From contig CAKRRS010000078.1 of the NCBI GenBank assembly GCA_934394665.1, positions 1 to 13,187 on the forward strand: a stretch of 13,187 nucleotides of DNA, read 5' to 3'. The notes under the pieces were generated by a model, which saw only the letters and a list, made by a program, of their open reading frames with translations, did not search any database and was not told the origin of the DNA. Origin of the DNA: an uncultured Acetatifactor sp. (lineage in GTDB: Bacteria > Bacillota > Clostridia > Lachnospirales > Lachnospiraceae). Every line of letters begins with the position of its first letter. Within the stretch, counting starts at the first letter, position 1. Position numbers and translations under genes: made by a program. Positions 7,611 through 13,187 of this stretch are shown one piece after another.

Positions 7611-9305
7611 ATGAGCGAGATGGAAAAAGAAATCGTAGATTCCGCAGAAGCAAAGGAATCGAAGAATTTTATAGAGCAGATCATCGACAAGGATCTGGCG
7701 GAGGGCGTATACGATACGGTACACACCCGTTTCCCTCCGGAACCCAACGGATATCTTCATATCGGACATGCCAAGAGTATTCTGTTAAACTATGGCCTGT
7801 CCCAGAAATACAACGGCAAATTCAATCTGCGTTTTGACGATACCAACCCTACCAAAGAAAAGGCGGAGTTCGTAGAGTCCATCAAAGCAGATGTAAAGTG
7901 GCTGGGCGCAGACTGGGAGGACAGACTGTTCTTCGCGTCCAACTATTTCGACCAGATGTATGAAGCTGCGGTAAAGCTGATCAAAAAGGGCAAGGCGTAT
8001 GTCTCCGATTTAAGCGCAGAGCAGATCCGCGAGTACAGAGGAAGCCTGACCGAGCCCGGTAAGGAAGATCCCGGCAGCACCAGAAGCGTAGAAGAGAATC
8101 TGGCACTGTTCGAGGATATGAAAGCAGGAAAATACGAGGACGGTACCAAGGTGCTGCGTGCCCGTATCGATATGGCATCTCCGAATATTAATATGAGAGA
8201 CCCGGTCATTTATCGTGTGGCACATATGTCTCACCAGAATACCGGAGACAAGTGGTGCATCTATCCGATGTATGATTTCGCACATCCCATCGAGGATGCC
8301 ATTGAAGGCGTGACCCATTCCATCTGTACTCTGGAGTTCGAGGATCACAGACCTTTATATGACTGGGTCGTAAGAGAGTTGGAATACCCTCATCCTCCCA
8401 AACAGATCGAGTTCGCAAAGCTGTATCTGACCAATGTGGTCACCGGTAAGCGTTACATCAAGAAACTGGTAGAGCAGGGTATTGTGGACGGCTGGGACGA
8501 TCCCAGACTGGTATCTATCGCTGCACTGCGCAGAAGAGGTTTCACCCCGGAGTCTATCAAGAAGTTCGTAGAGCTGTGCGGTATCTCCAAGGCACAGTCT
8601 TCCGCAGACTATGCAATGCTAGAGTACTGTATCCGTGAGGATCTGAAGGCAAAGGCACCCCGTATGATGGCAATCCTGGATCCTGTGAAGCTGGTGATTG
8701 ATAACTATCCCGAAGGACAGACGGAGATGCTTCCGGTAGTGAATAATCCGGAGAATGAAGCACTGGGCAGCCGTGAGGTTCCTTTCGGCAGAGAATTATA
8801 TATTGAGAGAGAGGACTTCATGGAAGAGCCTCCCAAGAAATATTTCCGTATGTTCCCCGGCAACGAGGTACGCCTGATGAATGCTTATTTCGTAAAGTGC
8901 ACCGGCTGTGTCAAGGATGAGAACGGCAAGGTTGTGGAAGTGCATTGTACCTACGATCTCGCAAGCCGCGGCGGCAACAGTCCGGACGGCCGTAAGGTCA
9001 AGGGAACCATTCACTGGGTGAGCGCAGCAGAGTCTGTAAAAGCACAGGTACGTCTCTATGAGAATATCATTGATGAGGAGAAGGGTGTCTACAATGAGGA
9101 CGGAAGTCTGAATCTGAATCCGAATTCTTTGACCACATTGACAGAGTGCCGCCTGGAGCCTGCGTTTGCACAGGCGAAGCCTTACGACAGATTCCAGTTT
9201 GTAAGACAGGGATTTTTCTGCGTAGACTGCAAGGACACCAAGCCGGGTGAACTGGTATTCAACCGTATCGTATCTCTGAAGAGCTCTTATGTACTGCCTA
9301 AGTAA
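7611..9305 (+). CDS. glnS: Glutaminyl-tRNA synthetase
   Basis: Charges tRNA-Gln with glutamine in the cytosol. The 564-residue protein has normal length for bacterial GlnRS (E. coli 554), with no fused YqeY domain. Class I signatures are [12 protein letters not shown] (HIGH at 50-53) and the GlnRS/GluRS segment GWDDPRL followed by RRRGF. The KMSKS loop is diverged: where GlnRS normally has VMSKR, this protein reads VVTGKR (276-281), keeping only the Lys-Arg pair. The C-terminal half carries the beta-barrel anticodon-binding domains, and [10 protein letters not shown] near the end is typical. The start is ATG 7611 with AAGGA seven bases upstream. A direct GlnRS is not universal in Clostridia, many of which use GatCAB amidation of Glu-tRNA-Gln, so this lineage has the direct route. 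Expression is likely from the extended -10 promoter just upstream. Confidence 0.97.
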   Translation: MSEMEKEIVDSAEAKESKNFIEQIIDKDLAEGVYDTVHTRFPPEPNGYLHIGHAKSILLNYGLSQKYNGKFNLRFDDTNPTKEKAEFVESIKADVKWLGADWEDRLFFASNYFDQMYEAAVKLIKKGKAYVSDLSAEQIREYRGSLTEPGKEDPGSTRSVEENLALFEDMKAGKYEDGTKVLRARIDMASPNINMRDPVIYRVAHMSHQNTGDKWCIYPMYDFAHPIEDAIEGVTHSICTLEFEDHRPLYDWVVRELEYPHPPKQIEFAKLYLTNVVTGKRYIKKLVEQGIVDGWDDPRLVSIAALRRRGFTPESIKKFVELCGISKAQSSADYAMLEYCIREDLKAKAPRMMAILDPVKLVIDNYPEGQTEMLPVVNNPENEALGSREVPFGRELYIEREDFMEEPPKKYFRMFPGNEVRLMNAYFVKCTGCVKDENGKVVEVHCTYDLASRGGNSPDGRKVKGTIHWVSAAESVKAQVRLYENIIDEEKGVYNEDGSLNLNPNSLTTLTECRLEPAFAQAKPYDRFQFVRQGFFCVDCKDTKPGELVFNRIVSLKSSYVLPK

Positions 9306-9416
9306 AAATGTGTAATGATTCAGGAGAGTATCGAAGATGTGCTTTTGCGAAGGTGCTTCTGAATAGTTATCCTTTGAGATATATTTACGGGTGAAGTGCT
9401 GAATCATTACAAAATG
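9306..9416. mobile_element. MITE-like element (13-bp terminal inverted repeats, 5-bp target duplication)
   Basis: TGTAATGATTCAG (9311-9323) and CTGAATCATTACA (9399-9411) are perfect 13-bp inverted repeats bounding a 101-bp segment with no coding capacity. AAATG lies directly outside both ends (9306-9310 and 9412-9416), as expected for a 5-bp target-site duplication. Ends of the form TGT...ACA with 5-bp duplications are known for Tn7-like and some IS3-like transposases; which family moves this one is unknown. The duplication starts right after the glnS stop codon (9303-9305), a harmless site. Transcribed, the repeats would form a stem with a 75-base loop, so a plain RNA structure is the alternative reading. 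Confidence 0.65.
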
Positions 9417-9502
9417 TTTCATAACTGACAAGGGGAATCACAGAAGGTACGACAGTATTGTCACAGGGAAGGGGCAGTATAAAAGAAAAGGAGAGACAGA
9501 AT

Positions 9503-10348
9503 ATGTCAGATAAATTATTTGGACTGGCCGGTCTCGGATTGGACGATCTGGAAGATATGGACATTTACGGGCAGGACAAAAAAGAGGAACAGGCAGCGGC
9601 GGAAGTGCCTCAGATAGAGGAAAAAGATCTGATTTTTGATAAGACTTTTACCTGCCCTGTCTGTGGAGAAGATTTCCCTGCCAAAATCATGAAGACCGGA
9701 AAAGCAAGACTGCTCGGAACGGATCAGGATCTTCGGGCAAGATACGAAGGCATTGATGCGGTAAAATACGATGTGATTTTGTGCCCTCATTGCGGTTATG
9801 CTGCACTGAACCGGTATTTTAACAGTATTACCAAGGTATATGCAAAGCTGATCAGGGAAAATATCAGCAGCAAGGTACAGTTGCACACTTATGAGGATGA
9901 TATTTACACTTATGAAGAAGCCATCGAACGCTATAAGCTTTGCCTGGCAAATGCGGTAGTAAAGCGTGCGCATGCCAGTGAAAAGGCTTATATCTGTTTA
10001 AAGAGCGGATGGCTGATGAGAGGCTATGAAGAGTATCTGGAGAAATCCGGAGATACCGATATCGCAAGACTGCGTGATTTGAAGACGATGGAAGAGACCT
10101 ATCTTAAGAATGCCTATACCGGTTTTACGGAAGCACTTCAGACGGAAGGATTTCCGATGTGCGGTATGGACGAGATGACAGTGAATTACCTCATTGCTGT
10201 GCTGGCTGTCAGATTTCAGAAATACGATGTGGCAAGCCGTATGGTAGCGGCAATCCTTACATCTGCTTCAGCCAATGCACGTACCAAGGACAAAGCAAGA
10301 GAACTGAAAGACCAGATTCTGGAGGAACTCAAGAGTCAGAAAAAGTAG
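9503..10348 (+). CDS. DUF2225 family protein with a zinc ribbon
   Basis: A 281-residue predicted cytosolic protein of unknown function, recognised as DUF2225. The N-terminal ~40 residues are acidic and low-complexity. A split zinc ribbon follows: CPVCG (Cys51, Cys54) and CPHCG (Cys94, Cys97), with the family-typical stretch YDVILCPHCGYAALNRYF. The remainder is helical, with repeat-like segments (YEEAIERYKLCLANA, SEKAYICLKSGWLMR) that suggest TPR-like packing. The ATG at 9503 was chosen because AGGAGA (9489-9494) lies eight bases upstream. An in-frame TTG at 9458 would add 15 residues but has a poorer site. It follows the MITE-like element and precedes the MocR regulator, and neither neighbour suggests a role. 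Confidence 0.85.
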   Translation: MSDKLFGLAGLGLDDLEDMDIYGQDKKEEQAAAEVPQIEEKDLIFDKTFTCPVCGEDFPAKIMKTGKARLLGTDQDLRARYEGIDAVKYDVILCPHCGYAALNRYFNSITKVYAKLIRENISSKVQLHTYEDDIYTYEEAIERYKLCLANAVVKRAHASEKAYICLKSGWLMRGYEEYLEKSGDTDIARLRDLKTMEETYLKNAYTGFTEALQTEGFPMCGMDEMTVNYLIAVLAVRFQKYDVASRMVAAILTSASANARTKDKARELKDQILEELKSQKK

Positions 10349-10378
10349 AGTGTAAAAATAAATTTTTCACATACGAGA

Positions 10379-10431
10379 TTTGTGTCTGCGCACACTTGAC
10401 ACAAACTCATTATGCGCAAAGGGCGTGCGCA
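10379..10431 (+). promoter_or_regulatory. Probable operator region of the MocR regulator
   Basis: Two signals overlap. TTTGTGTC (10379-10386) and GACACAAA (10398-10405) form a perfect 8-bp inverted repeat with an 11-base spacer. The palindrome TGCGCA occurs three times (10387, 10413, 10426), at steps of 26 and 13 bases. MocR proteins often control themselves through repeated sites near their own promoter. TTGACA at 10396-10401 looks like a -35 box, but no -10 box lies 16-18 bases downstream, so the promoter itself is unresolved. Confidence 0.5.
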
Positions 10432-10446
10432 GAAGTGAGGATTAAT

Positions 10447-11853
10447 ATGTATGATATGACGATCCGGCTGCATACGGGCACGGGAAAGTGCCTGTATCAG
10501 CAGATATATGAGCATATTCGACAGGAAATCAGGGAAGGGAAGCTTCTGGCAGGAGAGAGGCTTCCCTCCACGCGTTCTCTGGCAGAATATTTACAGGTGG
10601 CAAGAAGTACAGTGGATTATGCGTATGATCAGCTGCTGAGTGAAGGATATATAGAAGCCCGTCCTTACAAGGGATACTTTGTATGCCGTCTGGAAGACAT
10701 TTTTACCATGGAACAGACACCCGATCCGGTGCCGGAACAAGGGCAGTTGTCCGGGGAAACGGCACAAGACGAACCGGAGATCAATTTTTCCCCTTACGGT
10801 ATTGATATGAACGGTTTTCCGGTCGGGGTGTGGAAGCGCATTACGAAAAATGTACTCAATGACAGCAGCAGTGACCTGTTTGCCCAGGGCGAACCGCAGG
10901 GAGACTATGAACTGCGGCTTACGATCAGCCGTTATCTGCACGCTTCCCGTGGCGTGAATTGCAGACCGGAGCAGATTATTGTGGGAGCAGGTAATGATTA
11001 CCTGCTGTTACTGTTGGAAAAAATATTGGGCAGTCTTGTGGGAATTGCCATGGAGAATCCGACCTATAAGCGCGCTTACCGGATGTTCCAATCCTTTGCT
11101 TACCGGATCTATACGGTAGAGATGGATGAGAAAGGAATGCGTGCGGAAAAACTGGCAGCATTGCCGGTAAACGTGGCGTATGTCATGCCGTCCCACCAGT
11201 ATCCCACAGGTGCCGTCATGACGATTGGCCGCAGAGCAGAGCTTCTCCGCTGGGCGGAAAAGGAGGCAGACCGGTATCTGATCGAAGATGATTACGATAG
11301 TGAATTCCGCTATCGCGGAAAACCGATTCCTTCCCTGCAGTCTTCCGATAAAAAGGGAAAGGTCATTTATATCGGTACTTTTTCCAAAGCTATCGCACCG
11401 GCGATCCGTGTCAGCTATATGGTGCTGCCGCAGCGTTTGCTTGAAGTATACCGCAGGAAATGCTCTTTTTATTCCTGTACGGTCTCCAGAATCGACCAAC
11501 GGATTCTGAATGAATTTATCAGGGACGGATATTTTGAGAGACATCTGAACAAGATGAGAATGCGGTATCGTGCCAAACACGATCTGCTGTTGAACGGTCT
11601 GGAACCCTTTCAGAAAGCCTTTGTGATCTCGGGGGAGGATGCGGGACTGCATCTGTTGCTGTCTGCCAAAGAAGAGGTCACGGAAGAGGAACTGTTGGAA
11701 AGTGCGGCGGCGGAAAAGGTAAAGGTCTACGGAATGTCGGAAAATATGGTAGATACCATGCAGGCAAAAGCGACTATATTATTAGGATTTGGAAATATCG
11801 AAGAGGCACAAATGCAGGAAGGTCTCAGACGCCTGCAAAAAGCATGGCTCTGA
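10447..11853 (+). CDS. MocR-type regulator (GntR helix-turn-helix + PLP aminotransferase fold)
   Basis: A 468-residue transcription factor that senses pyridoxal 5'-phosphate or a PLP-bound ligand. The N-terminal GntR winged helix (about 8-75) shows LYQQIYEHIRQEI, LPSTRSLAEYL and VARSTVDYAYDQL. The aminotransferase fold type I region (about 110-468) carries the PLP set: AYVMPSHQYPTGAVM, EDDYDSEF (280-287, Asp for the pyridine nitrogen) and GTFSKAIAPAIR, with Schiff-base Lys314. Length matches the family (about 460-480). The ATG at 10447 was chosen because it begins directly before the winged helix and has GTGAGG six bases upstream; a longer frame back to 10159 overlaps the DUF2225 gene and is rejected. 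No pdxS/pdxT or other obvious target lies next to it, so naming it PdxR would go beyond the evidence. Self-regulation through the repeats upstream is likely. Confidence 0.92.
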   Translation: MYDMTIRLHTGTGKCLYQQIYEHIRQEIREGKLLAGERLPSTRSLAEYLQVARSTVDYAYDQLLSEGYIEARPYKGYFVCRLEDIFTMEQTPDPVPEQGQLSGETAQDEPEINFSPYGIDMNGFPVGVWKRITKNVLNDSSSDLFAQGEPQGDYELRLTISRYLHASRGVNCRPEQIIVGAGNDYLLLLLEKILGSLVGIAMENPTYKRAYRMFQSFAYRIYTVEMDEKGMRAEKLAALPVNVAYVMPSHQYPTGAVMTIGRRAELLRWAEKEADRYLIEDDYDSEFRYRGKPIPSLQSSDKKGKVIYIGTFSKAIAPAIRVSYMVLPQRLLEVYRRKCSFYSCTVSRIDQRILNEFIRDGYFERHLNKMRMRYRAKHDLLLNGLEPFQKAFVISGEDAGLHLLLSAKEEVTEEELLESAAAEKVKVYGMSENMVDTMQAKATILLGFGNIEEAQMQEGLRRLQKAWL

Positions 11854-11857
11854 GACC
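11821..11857 (+). terminator. Long hairpin across the MocR stop codon (possible terminator)
   Basis: GGTCTCAGA (11821-11829) and TCTGAGACC (11849-11857) are perfect 9-bp arms. Inside, GCC/GGC and TGC/GCA extend the stem around single-base bulges, with a loop of AAAAA. The stop codon (11851-11853) lies in the 3' arm. Only TTCTG follows, so the T-tract is weak. It sits between convergent genes, where a bidirectional terminator would fit. Confidence 0.55.
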
Positions 11858-11873
11858 TTCTGAAAGTATTATA

Positions 11874-12293
11874 TTATTCTTCCTCATCGGTGGGCATAGG
11901 AGGTTCCGCATCTTCGGGATCCTCTTCATCAAAGAATTCTTCTACGTCCTCGACAGTTTCCTCCGCATCGGCGGTCAGATCGGCTGCCTGATCGGAAAGC
12001 GGTGTGAATCCGTCTGTGTCTGCTTCTTTCGCTGCGGACTCGCCTGCCTCTTCGGAAACAGGCTGCGCAGCTTCTTCGGAGACGGTATGCTGTGCAGAAG
12101 TGTTCAGAGGAACGTAGTTACGGGAAAATTCCGTGCTCTCATCAAGATCCTCGTGAAAATCATCGTAATCGTCATCGGCGTCTGCGGATTCCTTCAGACG
12201 GGAATCTTTTTGTTGCATATAGTAGTAAGCAGCTGCGGCTGCGGTACCTACTGCTGCGGTAAACAGCAGAAATTTGCCAAATTTTTTAGCCAT
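11874..12293 (-). CDS. Small membrane-anchored acidic protein, unknown function
   Basis: A 139-residue protein that I do not recognise. A short basic start (MAKK) leads into one hydrophobic segment (about 7-26, rich in Ala with YYY at its end). There is no lipobox or clear signal-peptidase site, so it is probably a membrane anchor. The remaining ~110 residues are dominated by Asp, Glu, Ala and Ser, including DADDDYDDFHEDLDE and a tail ending DEEE, and look disordered. The ATG at 12293-12291 has AAGGAG seven bases upstream. An in-frame ATG 13 codons earlier lacks such a site and would push the hydrophobic segment inward. It is transcribed divergently from the TetR gene, with overlapping promoters, so it may be that regulator's target. 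It could act as a polyanionic surface or envelope protein, but that is a guess. Confidence 0.75.
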   Translation of the reverse strand: MAKKFGKFLLFTAAVGTAAAAAYYYMQQKDSRLKESADADDDYDDFHEDLDESTEFSRNYVPLNTSAQHTVSEEAAQPVSEEAGESAAKEADTDGFTPLSDQAADLTADAEETVEDVEEFFDEEDPEDAEPPMPTDEEE

Positions 12294-12337
12294 GGGGTTG
12301 CTCCTTCCGTGTTGTAGTATATGTAACTGCATTGCGA

Positions 12338-12391
12338 TTAATACATTCGCTCATACAGCTTTATAATAAACCTTATTGTACAAAATGAAAA
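12338..12391. promoter_or_regulatory. Overlapping divergent promoters with TTGTACAA palindrome
   Basis: On the + strand, TTAATA (12338-12343), an 18-base gap and TATAAT (12362-12367) face the TetR gene. On the - strand, TTTTCA (12391-12386), a 17-base gap and TATTAT (12368-12363) face the acidic-protein gene. The -10 boxes overlap. The perfect palindrome TTGTACAA (12376-12383) lies in the - strand spacer and just after the predicted + start, so one bound dimer could block both promoters. The operator role is inferred. Confidence 0.55.
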
Positions 12392-12406
12392 GGGATATGT
12401 TGTGAT

Positions 12407-13006
12407 ATGAATGAGAAATTTTTTGATTTAAAAAAGGAAAAACAGGACCGGATGATCAATGCGGCACTGAAGGTGTTTGCCCTGAACGGTTACCGTCATG
12501 CCGGCACAGATGACATCGTAGGAGAGGCTGCCATCAGCAAAGGACTGCTGTTTCATTATTTCGGCAGCAAACTGGGCGTGTATGAGTTTGTCTATGATTA
12601 CAGTGTAAGATATTTGCAGCTGGAGCTTTCTACAACAGTGGATGCAAAAGAGACCGATCTGTTTACTCTGATGCAGCAGGTGGAATGTGGGAAAATGCAT
12701 GCCTGCTGCAGATATCCATACCTGCAGCAGTTCCTGAACCGGGCACAGTCGGAGAACGTCAGCGAGGCACTGCTTGCTACAGAGGAGAAAAGAAGACAGC
12801 TCGAAGAAACGTATGAGTCGATTTATGCAAAAGCAGATTTACAAGCCTATGCCTCTCCGGAGGACGTCGTAAAATTACGCAAAATGCTGGACCTGACGAT
12901 CAAGGGATTGTTAAATGAGAAAGTGCTGGAAGATGCCCTGCAGCCGGAGATGTTCTATGAGGAGGTACTTGCGTATCTTGAGCTGGGGAGGAGAATCGTA
13001 GGGTAA
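12407..13006 (+). CDS. TetR/AcrR-family transcriptional regulator
   Basis: A 199-residue regulator that binds DNA as a dimer and responds to an unknown small molecule. The N-terminal helix-turn-helix (about 10-57) reads as a standard TetR: MINAALKVFALNGYRHAGTD, then DDIVGEAAISKGLLFHYFGSK. Length is normal (190-210). The C-terminal ligand domain is all-helical with no recognisable subfamily signature. The start is ATG 12407. The nearest Shine-Dalgarno-like AGGG (12391-12394) is 12 bases away, so initiation may be weak, as is common for regulators. It is divergent from the acidic membrane protein and shares a promoter region with it, which suggests control of itself and that neighbour. The stop at 13004-13006 is followed closely by the palindromes at the right end. 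Confidence 0.92.
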   Translation: MNEKFFDLKKEKQDRMINAALKVFALNGYRHAGTDDIVGEAAISKGLLFHYFGSKLGVYEFVYDYSVRYLQLELSTTVDAKETDLFTLMQQVECGKMHACCRYPYLQQFLNRAQSENVSEALLATEEKRRQLEETYESIYAKADLQAYASPEDVVKLRKMLDLTIKGLLNEKVLEDALQPEMFYEEVLAYLELGRRIVG

Positions 13007-13016
13007 ATCAATGGCA

Positions 13017-13028
13017 AGTTAATTAACT
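13017..13028. repeat. 12-bp perfect palindrome AGTTAATTAACT
   Basis: AGTTAATTAACT equals its own reverse complement. It lies 10 bases after the TetR stop codon and just before the structured repeat. It could be the left edge of that element or an unrelated site. Confidence 0.4.
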
Positions 13029-13036
13029 GTTTCATG

Positions 13037-13187
13037 CCCAGTAGCCCCAACTGGGTATAAGAAGCGCTGACATCGCGGTGTGCTTTAGCACACTTTGCTC
13101 GGAAACAGAGCGTAGCGGTACATAAGCGAGGAAAGTACCCTCGCTAAGTACCGACGTCTGCTTACGGTCAGCTTATTCTTATACCCA
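13037..13187. repeat. Nested inverted-repeat element at right edge (possibly incomplete)
   Basis: TGGGTATAAGAA (13052-13063) and TTCTTATACCCA (13176-13187) are perfect 12-bp inverted repeats closing a 136-base segment. GCTGA/TCAGC (13066-13070, 13168-13172) continue the closing stem. Inside lie GTGTGC/GCACAC (13078-13093), GCTC/GAGC (13097-13111), CGGTAC/GTACCG (13115-13153), and within that AGCGAGG/CCTCGCT (13125-13145). On the left, CCCAGT/ACTGGG (13037-13055) overlaps the closing arm and offers an alternative fold. No reading frame of note was seen. The pattern suggests a dispersed intergenic repeat or structured RNA; the right edge coincides with the window end, so it may continue. Confidence 0.65.

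Noticed and set aside
9458..9483. TTGTCA and TATAAA as a promoter for the DUF2225 gene
   Set aside because: The spacer is 14 bases, too short for a sigma-A promoter.
9458..9502. TTG start adding 15 residues to the DUF2225 protein
   Set aside because: The ATG at 9503 has a better placed AGGAGA site, and the added residues are not family-like.
10349..10370. AT-rich hairpin after the DUF2225 gene as a terminator
   Set aside because: The stem is nearly all A-T with a bulge, and no T-tract follows outside the stem.
10159..10446. An upstream extension of the MocR frame by 96 codons
   Set aside because: It overlaps the DUF2225 gene; the winged helix begins directly after the ATG at 10447, which has its own GTGAGG site.
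11844..12317. A 157-codon frame on the + strand opposite the acidic protein
   Set aside because: Its cysteine-rich product is a mirror of the acidic gene on the other strand; the - strand frame has the ribosome binding site and sensible composition.
13037..13187. CRISPR array or tRNA gene in the repeat-rich right end
   Set aside because: The repeats are inverted, not regularly spaced direct repeats, and no tRNA cloverleaf or T-loop sequence is present.

Overview
The window looks like a chromosomal segment of a Gram-positive Clostridia bacterium, most likely a Lachnospiraceae-type gut anaerobe. The evidence is moderate GC with AT-rich promoters, AGGAGG-type ribosome binding sites, a separate IMP cyclohydrolase plus AICAR transformylase in place of fused PurH, a DUF2225 protein and a MocR regulator. 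The genus cannot be fixed by eye. Apart from one small gene near the right end, everything reads on the + strand, in short transcription units.

Left part (1-5844) is a purine-centred region. It opens with the 3' half of guaB (IMP dehydrogenase) and its terminator. A lone GTG-start sensor gene with GGDEF and EAL domains (cyclic di-GMP turnover) follows after a 408-base gap. Next comes a clear ZTP riboswitch (3763-3850), whose conserved 3' segment is also the left arm of an intrinsic terminator (3838-3880). It sits upstream of an operon of two genes: a PurO-type IMP cyclohydrolase and a stand-alone AICAR transformylase. The ligand (ZTP/ZMP) is the substrate, or a derivative of the substrate, of the transformylase. 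The inferred logic is therefore feed-forward: ZMP build-up switches on the two enzymes that convert it to IMP, which guaB then uses. A 9-bp-stem terminator closes the operon.

Middle part (5846-10348) holds three separate genes. The first is a DHH/DHHA1 phosphoesterase with an unusual ~190-residue C-terminal extension. The second is a full-length glutaminyl-tRNA synthetase with a diverged KMSKS loop. The third is a DUF2225 zinc-ribbon protein. Between the second and third, starting five bases after the synthetase stop codon, lies a 101-bp non-coding element with perfect 13-bp terminal inverted repeats and a 5-bp direct repeat (AAATG) on each side. It looks like a miniature inverted-repeat transposable element.

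Right part (10349-13187) has a MocR (GntR-aminotransferase) regulator preceded by repeated TGCGCA palindromes and an 8-bp inverted repeat, with a long hairpin across its stop codon. A convergent gene encodes a small membrane-anchored, very acidic protein. A divergent TetR-family regulator shares its overlapping promoters and a TTGTACAA palindrome. The window ends in a dense nest of inverted repeats (13037-13187), closed by a perfect 12-bp inverted repeat that reaches the last base. This looks like a dispersed structured repeat and may continue past the edge.

The best leads are the ZTP riboswitch operon, the MITE-like element after glnS, the structured repeat at the right end, and the DHH-protein extension.
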